A DNA stretch of 64,000 nucleotides from Bog-532 sp963805255 (GTDB lineage: Bacteria; Actinomycetota; Actinomycetes; Streptosporangiales; Streptosporangiaceae), in assembly GCA_963805255.1 (NCBI GenBank), contig CAWDTK010000017.1:1-64000 (forward strand), read 5' to 3'. The notes under the pieces were generated by a model that made no database searches, had not been told where the DNA came from, and saw nothing but the letters and a program-made list of their open reading frames with translations. Of this stretch, positions 25,826 through 36,104 are shown in pieces. The translations under genes and the position numbers were made by a program. Numbering within the stretch: the first letter of the stretch is position 1; each line of letters opens with the position of its first letter.

Positions 25826-25853
25826 CATTCGCTCCGGGGGGGAGGAGCGAATG
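25826..25853. promoter_or_regulatory. second hairpin sharing the same arm sequence
   Basis: CATTCGCTCC (25826-25835) pairs perfectly with GGAGCGAATG (25844-25853) around GGGGGGGA. The arm repeats the TTCGCTCC word of the hairpin 50 bp earlier, and both enclose a run of seven Gs. Confidence 0.5.
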
Positions 25854-26339
25854 AGGCGCCCGCCTGGACGGGCCCTGAGGAACGTCCACCCGTCTGGGGA
25901 TCATCGGCCGGCCGCTGAAGGTTGTGACGCAGGCGCTCGCAGCGGACTCGTTCGGCGAGTTCGCGGAGCAGCCGTTCGCCGATCCCCTCCTCCAGACCGT
26001 CCGCCGACCGGATTTCGGACGGCCGGTTCTGTGGCGCCGTATCCCAGTGCCAGGAGCGCACGAGGCCAACCGGGCCACCAGCGCTGCCGGATGCCCCATT
26101 GGTCACGCTCGCCCTGCCGGTCACGACCGTCACCGTCTTCCCTTAGTAAGGTCAGCTTCCGCTGGTGGCGGGAAACCGGGCGTGCACCGACGCTCCCGAG
26201 TCCCGGAACCGTCAGCCGCGTACTGTTTCCCGCCTCCCCTAGTGAAAGGCACCGGTCCCTACGTGTTCTGGATTTTTTCTGGATGCATCACACATATGCT
26301 ATAGCTCCGGCCAAAGGGCCGCGTCGGGGAGAGACAGCG

Positions 26340-29328
26340 ATGGCCATCGATGACGTGGACGACGGCAGTCAGTACCTTGAGTCACTGCGCCTTGAGTCAC
26401 TGCGCCTTGAGTCACTGCGCCTCGAGTCACTGCGTGTCGGCGTCCTCGGGCCCGTGCGGGCCTGCCTCTCCGGCCGGGAGCTTCCGACCGGTCCGCCCAG
26501 GCAGCAGGCCGTACTGGGCATGCTCGCCATGCGGGCGAACCGGACCGTATCGCGCGATGAACTCGTCGATGCCGTGTGGGGTCAGGACGCTCCGGCCAGC
26601 GCCGAGGGCGGGGTGCACACCTACGTGGCCGGGCTCCGGCGGGTCCTGGAACCGCGCCGCTCCCGGCGGGGGCCCAGCAAGGCCCTGGCGTCGGCGGGTG
26701 CCGGGTACGTGCTGCGCGTGGACGGCGGGAACGTGGACGCCCTCGTCTTCGAGCGCAGCCTGCAGCGCGGCCGCAGGCTGCGCGCGTCCGGAGACCTGAC
26801 CGGGGCGGTCGCGGCGCTGGAGATCGCACTGAGCGAATGGCACGGGTCCGCGTTCGCCGGGGTGCCGGGGCCGTTCGCCACGGCCGAGCGGGTCCGCCTC
26901 GCCGAGCTGCGGTCGGCCGCCGCGGAAGAGCGCGCCGATGTCCTGCTTGACCTGGGCCGCCACGAGCAGGCCGTTCCCGAGCTCGTCGCGCTCGTCGCGG
27001 AGCACCCGCTGCGCGAGCGCATGCGGGGGCTGCTGATGATCGCGCTGTACCGCTGCGGCCGCCAGGCCGAAGCGCTGCAGGCCTTCCACGAGGCCCGCCA
27101 GGTGCTGGACGATGAGCTGGGTATCGGTCCCGGCCCCGAGCTCAGCCGCATCCACCAGCAGATCCTGGCTCTGGACCCCGACCTGGAGGCCCCCGGGCGG
27201 GCCCCGGTTCCGGCCCCGGCGCCGCCCGCTGCCAGCGCCGTTCCCGATCCGGCCCCCGCGCAGCTTCCCCTGGAGGCGCCGGGTTTTTCGGGCCGGCACG
27301 CGGAACTGGACCGCATGCACCGCGTGGCCGGGCCGGCCCCGGGCGAGGAGCCCGACGGGCTCTCGCCGGGCACGGTGCAGATCATCGCGATCACCGGGAC
27401 GGCCGGGGTCGGAAAAACGGCCCTCGCCATCCGGTTTGCCCGGCAGGTCGCCAAGCGTTTCCCCGATGGCCAGCTGTATGCGAACCTGCGCGGCTTCGAC
27501 CCGTCCGGGTCGGCGACGAGCCCCGACGACGCGCTGCGCTACTTCCTGGACGCCCTGGCCGTGCCGCCGCAGCGGATGCCCGCTGACCTGCAGGCCCGGG
27601 CTGCCCTGTTCCGCAGCATGCTGGACGGCAAGCGGGTGCTGGTCGTCCTGGACAACGCGCGGGACACCGACCAGGTGCGCCCGCTGCTGCCCGGCTCGCC
27701 GGGGTCGCTGGTCCTGGTGACCAGCCGGTCGCAGCTCACCGGGCTGGTCGCGGCCGAGGGGGCCGCACCGCTCAGCCTGGACGTGCTGACCGAGGACGAA
27801 GCGCACGAGCTGCTGGGCCGCCCGGCTGGGCCCGGAGGTCGTCGCGGCCGAGCCGCGGGCCGCCGGCGAGCTGATCGCCTTGTGCGCGCGGCTGCCGCTG
27901 GCGCTCGGTGTGGCGGCGGGCCGCGCCGCGACCCGGCCCGTGCTGTCGCTGGCCGCGCTGGCGGCCGAGCTGCGGGACACCCGGAACCGGCTGGAGGCGC
28001 TGGATGTCGGTGATGCGGCCACCGACGTGCGCGCGGTGCTGTCCTGGTCGTATGAGCAGCTGAGCGAGCCGGCCGCCCGGATGTTCCGTTTGCTCGGCCT
28101 GCATCCGGGGCCGGACGTGTCGGTGACCGCCGCGGCGAGCCTGGCCGGCGTCTCACGCGCGGACGCGACGGCCGCGCTGCGCGAGCTGACCCGGACCCAC
28201 GTGGTGGCCGAGCATCAGCCGGGCCGGTTCGCGTTCCACGACCTGCTCCGGGCCTACGCCTTCCAGCAGGCGGAAACCGTGGACAGCGAAGCGGACCGGG
28301 CGGCCGCCGCGCGCCGCTGCCTCGGCCATTACCTGCACACGGCGCACGCGGGCGCGCTGGAGTCGAACCGTGTCCGCAAGCCGCTCGACCTGGCGCCGCC
28401 GGAGCCGGGGGCGGTGCCGGCCGAATTCTCCGGCCGCGGACAGGCACTGGCCTGGTTCGAGGCCGAATATCCGGTCATGGTCGGCCTGCTGGCCCACGCC
28501 ATCTCCGGCGGCGACGACGAATCGGTGTGGCAGATCGCCTGGACCCTGGCGCCGTTCCTCTACCGGCGCGGCCGCTGGCACGAATGCACCGGCATCCAGC
28601 GCCTGTCGCTGCGGGCCGCACAGCGCCTGGGCGGCCCGGCCGGCCTCGGGCACGCGCACTACGAGCTGGGGCGCGGGCTCGTCAACGTCGGTAATTTCGC
28701 TGATGCCGAGCCGCATCTGTCCAAGGCGCTCGATATCTTCGGCCAGCTCGGTGACCGGGCCAACGAGGCCACCGTGCATCAGGGTTTCGGTGCGCTGTTC
28801 GAGCAGCAGGGACGGTACGCCCAGTCGCTGGTACACGCGCGGGAGGCGCTGGGCGTGGTGCGGGAGACCGGCCCCGCCTCGACCGTGGCCAGCGTCGAGA
28901 ACAGTGTCGGCTGGCTGTACGCCCACCTCGGGCAGTGCGAGGAGGCCCTCGTCTACTGCCAGCGCTCGCTGAAGTTCCAGCGCGACATCGGCTACCGGGG
29001 CGGCGAAGCCGACACCCTGGACAGCATCGGTTATGCGCACAGCCGGATGAACGACTACCAGCAGGCCGCCGAGTGCTACGCCCAGGCGGTCGAGATCTAC
29101 CACGAGATCGGCGACCAGTACCACGAGGCCGGCTCGCATATCGGCCTCGGCGACGCGCAGCACCACGCCGGCGACCCGGCCGCGGCCCGTAAGAACTGGG
29201 AGCAGGCCCTGGCTATCCTGGAGAGCATCCCGCACCAGGACGCCGAGCAGGCTCGCGTCCGGCTGAATCAGGTCGGCCCCGAGGACCCGCCCCACGGGGA
29301 TCCGCTGCCGGGCCCGCCGCCGGAGTGA
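26340..29328 (+). pseudogene. AfsR/SARP-family regulator (BTAD, NB-ARC, TPR), one-base frameshift
   Basis: From the ATG at 26340: an OmpR-type winged helix (about 35-110, SLRVGVLGPVRA..SRDELVDAVWG), the BTAD domain (about 115-265, ERMRGLLMIALYRCGRQAEA), an NB-ARC ATPase (P-loop TGTAGVGKTALA, LVVLDNARDTDQV), then, in another frame from about 27823, the rest of NB-ARC and TPR repeats to 29328. Total 2989 bases = 3x996+1: dropping one C in the CCC at 27821-27823 gives continuous LLGRRLGPEVV. AfsR-type proteins activate secondary metabolite genes. Odd: four copies of LESLR near the N-terminus. No biosynthetic cluster is obvious next to it. Confidence 0.88.
26376..26435. repeat. 15-bp in-frame tandem repeat, four copies
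   Basis: CTTGAGTCACTGCGC repeats at 26376, 26391 and 26406; the fourth copy (26421) has two changes. Encodes LESLR four times. Confidence 0.95.
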
Positions 29329-29365
29329 GCAGCGCCTGAGGCGGTCACCACCTCCCTTAGGCTCC

Positions 29366-29415
29366 CTTAGGCTAGTTGGCGCGCGGCCATCTTAGGCTAG
29401 ATAGCGCGCGGCCAT
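29366..29415. repeat. 25-bp tandem repeat before serA
   Basis: CTTAGGCTAGTTGGCGCGCG.. (29366-29390) is followed by a copy with two changes (29391-29415). A partial copy (CCTTAGGCT) precedes it. Probably the serA leader. Confidence 0.85.
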
Positions 29416-29479
29416 GTCCGCCCGGGCACGATCACCCGGCGAAACGCGCGTGGCCGCATCGGGACGCAAGGGGATTGGG

Positions 29480-30712
29480 GTGCTGACGCTGAACACGACG
29501 AAGCCGCCGATGCGGGCGCTGCTGCTGGAGAACATCCACCCGGACGCGACGGCCCGGCTGACCAAGGCCGGCTACGAGGTCGAGACGCGGAAGGGCGCGC
29601 TGAGCGAGGACGAGCTGATCAAGGCGCTGCCCGGGGTCAGCCTGCTCGGTATCCGCTCCCAGACGCAGCTCACCGAGCGGGCCCTGGCGGCGGCACCGGA
29701 CCTCGTGGCCGTGGGCGCGTTCTGCATCGGCGTCAACCAGATCGACCTGGCCGCCGCGTCGCATCACGGCGTCGCGGCCTTCAACGCGCCGTTCTCCAAC
29801 ACGCGCAGCGTGGTCGAGCTGGTGCTGGCCGAGATCATCTCGCTCGCCCGGCGGCTGCCGGACAAGAACGCCAAGATGCACCTGGGGGAGTGGGACAAGT
29901 CCGCCTCCGGCAGCCACGAGATCCGCGGCCGGCGGCTCGGCATCGTCGGCTACGGCAACATCGGTGCGCAGCTGTCCGTGCTCGCGGAGAACCTGGGCAT
30001 GTCGGTGTACTTCTACGACATCGCCGACAAGCTGGCGCTGGGGAACGCGCGCCGCTGCGGCACCCTGACCGAGCTGCTCGAGACCGTGGAGGCCGTCACC
30101 CTGCACGTGGACGGCCGCCCGGGCAATAGCGGGCTGTTCGGGGACGCCGAGTTCGCCGCGATGCAGCCGCGCAGCCTGTTCCTGAACCTGTCCCGGGGCT
30201 TCGTGGTGGACCACGCGGCCCTGCGGCGGAGCATCGAGAGCGGCCACATCGCCGGCGCCGCCATCGACGTGTTCCCCGAGGAGCCGAAGGGCACCGGCGA
30301 GGAGTTCACCTCGGTGCTGCGCGGCCTGCCGAACGTGATCCTGACCCCGCACGTGGGCGGCTCGACCGAGGAAGCCCAGCAGGACATCGGCGAGTTCACG
30401 GCCGGCAAGCTGACCGACTATGTCTCGGCCGGGGTGACCTCGCTCAGCGTCAACCTGCCCGGGATCGCGCTGCCGACCGTGCCGGGGACGCATCGCCTGG
30501 TGCACATTCACCAGAACGTCCCGGGTGTGCTGGCGTCCATCAACCGGGTGCTGGCCGATCACCACGTCAACGTCGAGGGCCAGATGCTCGGCACCCGCGA
30601 CGACATCGGCTACGCCATCACCGATATCGGCACCGAGTACAGCGCCGAGGTCCTGGCTCAGCTGCGTGCGATGGAGGTCACCATCCGGCTGCGAACGATT
30701 CGCTGCGCCTAA
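29480..30712 (+). CDS. serA: D-3-phosphoglycerate dehydrogenase
   Basis: 410 residues, the length of E. coli SerA. NAD site GIVGYGNIGAQLS, the catalytic Arg-Glu-His set in LFLNLSRGFVVD, DVFPEEPKG and LTPHVGGSTEEAQ, and a C-terminal ACT domain (about 335-410: HIHQNVPGVLASINRVLA) that gives serine feedback control. It converts 3-phosphoglycerate to 3-phosphohydroxypyruvate, the first step to serine. It is the short E. coli-like type rather than the 530-residue form usual in actinobacteria, so a second serA may exist elsewhere. The frame is open from an ATG at 29414, but I choose the GTG at 29480 because AAGGGGA precedes it. Confidence 0.9.
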   Translation: MLTLNTTKPPMRALLLENIHPDATARLTKAGYEVETRKGALSEDELIKALPGVSLLGIRSQTQLTERALAAAPDLVAVGAFCIGVNQIDLAAASHHGVAAFNAPFSNTRSVVELVLAEIISLARRLPDKNAKMHLGEWDKSASGSHEIRGRRLGIVGYGNIGAQLSVLAENLGMSVYFYDIADKLALGNARRCGTLTELLETVEAVTLHVDGRPGNSGLFGDAEFAAMQPRSLFLNLSRGFVVDHAALRRSIESGHIAGAAIDVFPEEPKGTGEEFTSVLRGLPNVILTPHVGGSTEEAQQDIGEFTAGKLTDYVSAGVTSLSVNLPGIALPTVPGTHRLVHIHQNVPGVLASINRVLADHHVNVEGQMLGTRDDIGYAITDIGTEYSAEVLAQLRAMEVTIRLRTIRCA

Positions 30713-30733
30713 CGGGCCACGCCGCGGCCTCCC

Positions 30734-31498
30734 CTACAGCGGGGTGACGTACGCGCCGGAGATGCCGCCGTCGACCAGGAACGACGACGCCGTGATGAAC
30801 GAGGCGTCGTCGCTGGCCAGGAAGGCCACGGCCGCGGCGATCTCGTCGGCCTCGGCGAACCGGCCCATCGGGATGTGCACGAGCCGCCGCGCCACGCGCT
30901 CCGGATCCTTGGCGAACAGCTCCTGCAGCAGGGGCGTGTTCACCGGGCCGGGGCACAGCGCGTTGACCCGGATTCCCTCGCGGGCGAACTGCACGCCCAG
31001 CTCGCGGCTGAGCGCGAGCACGCCCCCCTTCGAGGCCGTGTAGGAGATCTGGGACGTGGCCGCGCCCATCACGGCAACGAACGACGCGGTGTTGATGATG
31101 GCGCCCTTGCCCTGGCGCTGCATGTACGGGATGGCCGCACGGCAGCACAGGAAGACCGAGGTGAGGTTGACCTCCTGGACACGGCGCCAGGTGTCCAGGC
31201 CCGTGGTCAGGATCGAGTCGTCGTCCGGCGGTGAGATGCCCGCGTTGTTGAACGCGACATCGACCGAGCCGTACGTGCCGAACGCCGCCGCGAACGCGTC
31301 CGCCACCTGCTCCGGCACGGTCATGTCAGCCGGCACGAACAGGCCCCCGGCCTGGGCGGCCGCCTTCTCGCCTGCCGGCGCGTCGATGTCGACGGCCACC
31401 ACGTTCGCGCCCTCGGCCGCGAAACGGCGGACGGTGGCCAGCCCGATCCCGCTCCCGGCGCCGGTGATCACGGCGGTCCGTCCCTCGAGTCGCCCCAC
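30734..31498 (-). CDS. SDR-family oxidoreductase
   Basis: 254 residues, classical short-chain dehydrogenase: TGAGSGIG cofactor motif near 11-18, VAFNNAGIS, catalytic Ser-Tyr-Lys with SYTASKGG, and ALCPGPVNTPL. D at the end of beta 2 (VAVDID) suggests NAD rather than NADP. It is last in a leftward run after the aldehyde dehydrogenase (16 bp gap) and could act on an alcohol or hydroxy-acid product of that pathway. Its stop faces the serA stop 21 bp away. Confidence 0.9.
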   Translation of the reverse strand: MGRLEGRTAVITGAGSGIGLATVRRFAAEGANVVAVDIDAPAGEKAAAQAGGLFVPADMTVPEQVADAFAAAFGTYGSVDVAFNNAGISPPDDDSILTTGLDTWRRVQEVNLTSVFLCCRAAIPYMQRQGKGAIINTASFVAVMGAATSQISYTASKGGVLALSRELGVQFAREGIRVNALCPGPVNTPLLQELFAKDPERVARRLVHIPMGRFAEADEIAAAVAFLASDDASFITASSFLVDGGISGAYVTPL

Positions 31499-31514
31499 GA
31501 TGCACGCTCCCGAT

Positions 31515-32912
31515 CTAACCGATCGCGATGAAGACGTTTTTCTCTTCGGTAAAGGCCAGCGGCGCGTCCGGGCCGAGTTCGCGGCCGAGTCCCGACTGCT
31601 TGAACCCGCCGAACGGGGTCGAGTACCGTACCGAGGAGTGCGAGTTGACCGAGAGGTTGCCGCTCTGCACCGCGCGCGCCACCCGGACCGCCCGGCCCAC
31701 GTCCTGCGTCCAGATCGAGCCGGACAGGCCGTACCGCGTGTCGTTGGCGATCGCGACGGCCTCGTCCTCGGACTCGAACGACGTGACGCACGCCACCGGG
31801 CCGAAGACCTCCTCCCGCCACGCGGGCCACCCGGTCAGCCCCGGCCCGGCCAGTACCGTGGGCGGGAACCAGAAGCCGGGCCCCGCCGGGCCCGCCGGGG
31901 CGCTGCCCCGGAACGCGACGGGAGCGTCCGCGGGCACGAAGCCCGCCACCTGGTCCCGGTGTGCCGCGGAGATCAGCGGGCCCATCTCGGTGGCGTCGTC
32001 GGCGGGGTCGCCGACCACCAGGCCGTTGACCGCCGCCTCGAACATCGCCATGAACCGGTCGAAGACCGGCCGCTGCACGAGGATGCGGGAGCGGGCACAG
32101 CAGTCCTGCCCGGCGTTGTCGAAGACGGCGTACGGCGCCGTGGCCGCCGCGCGTTCCAGGTCCGCGTCGGCGAAGACGATGTTCGGGCTCTTGCCGCCCA
32201 GTTCCAGCGTGACCCGCTTGGTCTGCCCGGCACACGCGGCCATGATGGCCTGGCCGACCGGCACCGAGCCGGTGAAGCAGATCTTGCGTACCGCCTCGTG
32301 CCCGACCAGGAAACGGCCGACGACCGCGCCCCGCCCGGGCAGGACCTGCAGCACGCCCTCCGGCAGGCCAGCCTCCAGCCCCAGCGCCGCCAGGCGCCGG
32401 GCCGTCAGGGGGGTCAGTTCCGCGGGCTTGAGCAGCACCGCGTTGCCGGCCGCCAGCGCCGGGGCGAACCCCCAGGACGCGATCGGCATGGGAAAGTTCC
32501 AGGGGACGATCACGCCGACCACGCCGAGCGGCTCGCGGAAGGTGACGTCGAGGCCGCCGGCCACCGGGATCTGCCGCCCGCTCAGTCGTTCCGGTGCCCC
32601 CGCGTAGTAGGCGAGCACGTCCCGCACTGCGGCCGCCTCGCCCCGGGCGCTCGCGATCGGATGCCCGGCCTCGGCCACTTCCAGCCGGGCCAGGGTCTCC
32701 ACGTCACGATCGACGAGCCCGGCGAACGCGCGCAGCAGCCCGGCCCGGTCCGCGGGGGAAACCTGAGCCCACCCGGCGGCCGCCCGGGCCGCCCGCCGCA
32801 CCGCCGTCTCAGCCTCCCCGGCCGAGGTCTCCGCGACGGTCTCGACCGCCTCTTCGGTGGCCGGGTTCACCACCACATGGGACACCGGAAGTTCATGAGT
32901 CACCGGCGCCAT
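31515..32912 (-). CDS. NAD-dependent aldehyde dehydrogenase
   Basis: 465 residues. WNFPMPIASWGFAPALAAGN, FTGSVPVGQ (cofactor), LELGGKSPNIVFADADLE (catalytic Glu) and AGQDCCARSRI (catalytic Cys) are in place, and FGGFKQSGLGRE closes the protein. By context it is the gamma-glutamyl-aminoaldehyde dehydrogenase (PuuC-like) of a polyamine or amino-alcohol pathway with the GlnA-like ligase that ends 8 bp upstream. Substrate not provable from sequence. Confidence 0.9.
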   Translation of the reverse strand: MAPVTHELPVSHVVVNPATEEAVETVAETSAGEAETAVRRAARAAAGWAQVSPADRAGLLRAFAGLVDRDVETLARLEVAEAGHPIASARGEAAAVRDVLAYYAGAPERLSGRQIPVAGGLDVTFREPLGVVGVIVPWNFPMPIASWGFAPALAAGNAVLLKPAELTPLTARRLAALGLEAGLPEGVLQVLPGRGAVVGRFLVGHEAVRKICFTGSVPVGQAIMAACAGQTKRVTLELGGKSPNIVFADADLERAAATAPYAVFDNAGQDCCARSRILVQRPVFDRFMAMFEAAVNGLVVGDPADDATEMGPLISAAHRDQVAGFVPADAPVAFRGSAPAGPAGPGFWFPPTVLAGPGLTGWPAWREEVFGPVACVTSFESEDEAVAIANDTRYGLSGSIWTQDVGRAVRVARAVQSGNLSVNSHSSVRYSTPFGGFKQSGLGRELGPDAPLAFTEEKNVFIAIG

Positions 32913-32919
32913 GGACGCC

Positions 32920-34323
32920 TCACAGCCGTTCGAAGCAACGGCGGAGTTCCCAGTCCGTCACGGCGGCGTGGTAGGAGTCCAGCTCGACCCGGGCCATGTT
33001 GGCGTAGTGCGCCACCACGTCCGGGCCGAACGCGCCGGCCGCCAGCGCGGAGTCCGACCACAGCACCGCCGCCTCGTCCAGGGTGACCGGCATCCGGGGC
33101 CCGTTGCTGGCGTAGGCGTTGCCGGAGGTCGGCGGCGGCAGCGGCAGTTCCTGCCCGACCCCGGTGAGCGCGGCCGCCACCAGCCCGGACATGGCCAGGT
33201 ACGGGTTCACGTCGCCGCCGGGGACCCGGCACTCGACCCGCAGCGACGGCCCGTGGCCGACCAGGCGCAGGGCACACGTCCGGTTGTCCGGGCCCCACGC
33301 CACGGTGGTGGGAGCGAAGCTGCCGTCCTGGAACCGCTTGTAGGAGTTGACGTTCGGCGCGAGCAGCAGGGTCAGCTCGCGCAGCCCGGCGAGCAGCCCG
33401 GCGATCATCTGCCCGCCCGTCTCCGAGAGCCCGTACGGGCCGTCCCCCGCCATCACCGGCCGTCCGTCACGGTCACGGAACGACATGTGGATATGGCAGG
33501 AGTTGCCTTCCTTATCGTTCGGCTTGGCCATGAAGGTCAGGCTGCAGCCGTGCGCCGCCGCGATCTCCTTGGCGCCGGTCTTGTACACGACATGCTGGTC
33601 GCACGTGGTGAGGGCGTCCCGGTAGAGGAACGCGATCTCGTGCTGGCCGGGATTGCATTCGCCCTTGGCCGACTCGACCGTCATCCCCGCCCCGGCCATG
33701 CCGAGCCGGATGTCGCGCAGCAGCGGCTCGATGCGGGACGTGCCGAGTACCGAGTAGTCGACGTTGTACCGGTTGGCCGGGGTGAGGCCGCGGTAGCCGA
33801 GATCCCACGCCCGCTCGTAGGAGTCCTCGAAGACGATGAACTCCAGCTCGGTGCCCGCGTAGCAGGTCCAGCCGCGGTCGGCGGCCCGGGCCAGCTGCCT
33901 CTTCAGCATCTGCCGGGGTGACGGGGCCACCTCGGTGCCGTCGGGCCAGCGTATGTCGGCCAGGACCAGCGCCGTGCGTTCCTGCCACGGCAGCATGCGG
34001 ATCGTGGCCGGGTCGGGGATCAGCTCGAAGTCCCCGTACCCGCGGTCCCACGACGTGAGGTCGTAACCGTTCACCGTGTTCATGTCGATGTCCACGGCGA
34101 GCAGGTAGGAGCAGGCTTCGGTGCCGTGCCGGATGACCTGGTTGACGAAGAACGGTGCGTGCAGCCGCTTGCCCTGCAGGCGCCCCTGCATATCGGTCAG
34201 GGCGACGATCACGGTGTCGACGGTACCCGCCCCGACCGCCACGCTGATCCCCTCGAAGCTGGCGGCCGCGTGCCCGGCGTGCCCGGTCAGATGGTTCGTC
34301 GCCGCGTCTCCCATGTCACCCAC
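32920..34323 (-). CDS. glutamine synthetase-like gamma-glutamylamine ligase (GlnA3/PuuA type)
   Basis: 467 residues of the glutamine synthetase superfamily: GTELEFIVFEDSYERAWD (metal Glu), TVESAKGECNPGQHEIAF, FMAKPNDKEGNSCHIHMSF, NSYKRFQDGSFAPTT and GPDNRTCALRLVG. It is shorter and diverged from true GlnA, and I see no adenylylation Tyr motif, as in the enzymes that join glutamate to putrescine, other polyamines or ethanolamine. The neighbouring permease, aldehyde dehydrogenase and PuuD-like hydrolase fit such a pathway. The GTG overlaps the permease stop by one base (TAGTG); an ATG at 34314 is an alternative. Confidence 0.85.
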   Translation of the reverse strand: MGDMGDAATNHLTGHAGHAAASFEGISVAVGAGTVDTVIVALTDMQGRLQGKRLHAPFFVNQVIRHGTEACSYLLAVDIDMNTVNGYDLTSWDRGYGDFELIPDPATIRMLPWQERTALVLADIRWPDGTEVAPSPRQMLKRQLARAADRGWTCYAGTELEFIVFEDSYERAWDLGYRGLTPANRYNVDYSVLGTSRIEPLLRDIRLGMAGAGMTVESAKGECNPGQHEIAFLYRDALTTCDQHVVYKTGAKEIAAAHGCSLTFMAKPNDKEGNSCHIHMSFRDRDGRPVMAGDGPYGLSETGGQMIAGLLAGLRELTLLLAPNVNSYKRFQDGSFAPTTVAWGPDNRTCALRLVGHGPSLRVECRVPGGDVNPYLAMSGLVAAALTGVGQELPLPPPTSGNAYASNGPRMPVTLDEAAVLWSDSALAAGAFGPDVVAHYANMARVELDSYHAAVTDWELRRCFERL

Positions 34324-35900
34324 TAGGCCAGCGACTCCAGTTCATGCTCGATCGCGGCCAGTTCTTCCGCGCTGCCCTGCACCTTCGGACCCTTGAACCA
34401 GCGCCGCGCCGAGACGAACCAGTACGTCGTGGCGAAGCCGAGCACGGCGACCACCGCGACCACGGTGTAGTTGAAGTTCGCCGCCTTGATCGGCGACGCG
34501 GTGGGCAGCATGAACAGGATCGAGATGAACGCGACCCAGCCGACCGAGATGATCCCGATGAGCCGCGACCACCGGCCGAGGTGCCACGGCCCCGGCACGA
34601 AGTCCGCGCCGCGCATCAGCCGCAGCAGCGTCGGCAGCACGTACGCGACGTACAGCCCGATCACCGCGATCGACGTCACCGCCGCGTACGCGGTGCTGTT
34701 CCACAGGTACGGCAGGCCGAGGATGAGCGCGCCCGCCGCCGCCAGCCAGATGGCGTTGGTGGGAGTGCGGGTCCGCGGGTTGATCTTGTGCCAGAGCGCC
34801 GAGCCGGGCAGCGCGCCGTCCCGGGAGAAGGCGTAGATCATCCGCGAGTTCGCGGTCACCGACGCCATGCCGCAGAACAGCTGCGCCCCGATGGCCACGA
34901 CGAGCAGCAGCTTGCCGCCGGTGTTCCCGATCGCGTCGACGAAGATCTGGGCGGGTGGCACGGTCGCCGCCGACTCGGCGCCGTAATGCTGGATGGCGAA
35001 GGTGACGCCGATCAGCAGCACCCAGCCCGCGGCGAGCGAGACCAGGATCGAGGTGACGATCCCGCGCGGGCCGGCCGTGGCCGCGTCCCGGGTCTCCTCG
35101 GTCATGTGCGCGGAGGCGTCGTACCCGGTGAACGTGTACTGCGCCAGCAGCAGGCCGAGCAGCGCTACGTAGAACGTCGACCCCCAGCCGGTGTTGTTCA
35201 CGAAGTGCCCGAACACGAACGACGCGGACTGGTGATGCGACGGGACGAGGGCCAGCACGCTGACGATGAGCAGCACCCCGACGATGTGCCACCAGACGCT
35301 GACATCGTTCAGCTTGGCCACGATGCTCACACCGAACTGGTTGATCGACCCGTGCAGGACCAGTATCGCGGCGAACAGCACGATGGTGTGCCACGGCCGG
35401 GTGTCGAAGCCCCACTGCAGGTCGAGCAGGGCGTTCAGGAAGAACGCCGCGCCGAAGTCGATGCCCGCCGTGACCGCGACCTGGCCCAGGAAGTTGAACC
35501 AGCCGGTGTACCACGACCAGGCCGGCGCGTTCCGCTTGGCGAGCTTGGCCGACCAGTAGTACAGGCCGCCGGCGGTCGGGTAGCTGGAGCAGACCTCGGC
35601 CATCGCCAGGCCGACGATCAGCGTCATCACCCCGACGAAGGGCCAGCCCCAGGTGATCAGCGCGGGGCCGCCGGTGTTCATCCCGGTCCCGTACAGGGTG
35701 AGGCACCCGGACAGGATCGAGATGATCGTGAACGAGACGGCGAAGTTGGAGAAGCCGGACATGTGCCGCCGCAGTTCCTGCGCGTAGCCCATCTCGTGCA
35801 GGCGGCGCTCGTCGACGTTGATCGCCGTGGCGGCAGCCGGAGCGCCCGGCGCGCTGCCGCTCGCGGTACCGGGCGGGATGGCGGTCTCATCGGCTGGCAC
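34323..35900 (-). CDS. APC-family amino acid / polyamine permease
   Basis: 525 residues with about 12 membrane helices. The start (MGYAQELRRHMSGFSNFAVS) and FTGYDASAHMTEETRDAA are hallmarks of the amino acid/choline-type APC permeases used for GABA, ethanolamine and polyamines. The GTG at 35900 follows GGGAGG 9 bases upstream. First of a four-gene leftward operon (permease, GlnA-like ligase, ALDH, SDR); the 204-bp gap on its upstream side should hold the promoter. It would bring in the amine that the ligase then tags with glutamate. Confidence 0.9.
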   Translation of the reverse strand: MPADETAIPPGTASGSAPGAPAAATAINVDERRLHEMGYAQELRRHMSGFSNFAVSFTIISILSGCLTLYGTGMNTGGPALITWGWPFVGVMTLIVGLAMAEVCSSYPTAGGLYYWSAKLAKRNAPAWSWYTGWFNFLGQVAVTAGIDFGAAFFLNALLDLQWGFDTRPWHTIVLFAAILVLHGSINQFGVSIVAKLNDVSVWWHIVGVLLIVSVLALVPSHHQSASFVFGHFVNNTGWGSTFYVALLGLLLAQYTFTGYDASAHMTEETRDAATAGPRGIVTSILVSLAAGWVLLIGVTFAIQHYGAESAATVPPAQIFVDAIGNTGGKLLLVVAIGAQLFCGMASVTANSRMIYAFSRDGALPGSALWHKINPRTRTPTNAIWLAAAGALILGLPYLWNSTAYAAVTSIAVIGLYVAYVLPTLLRLMRGADFVPGPWHLGRWSRLIGIISVGWVAFISILFMLPTASPIKAANFNYTVVAVVAVLGFATTYWFVSARRWFKGPKVQGSAEELAAIEHELESLA

Positions 35901-36104
35901 GGGGCCTCCCAGGACAACAGCTCAGCCAAAGCAGCAGCGCATATGGACCGGTCCGGACCGGGCGGAACACCGCGTCGGTGATAGCGGACGAGCCTTCCGG
36001 CACGGCTGGGCTGCCTCCCGGCTGGATGCAGCGGTGGTTCCGGCTGCGTAATGGACCAAGAATAGACCGGGGCCGCGCGGATGGCACCTGGCCAGTAACC
36101 AGAC

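Larger units (their letters stand above)
25463..26339. other. about 0.9 kb without a supported gene; two related hairpins
   Basis: Open frames on both strands exist, but none resembles a known protein and codon composition is not gene-like. The striking content is two G-tract hairpins (25732-25780 and 25826-25853). The final 150 bases, leading into the SARP gene, are AT-richer and probably contain its promoter. GGGGAGAGACAGCG precedes its ATG. Confidence 0.55.
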
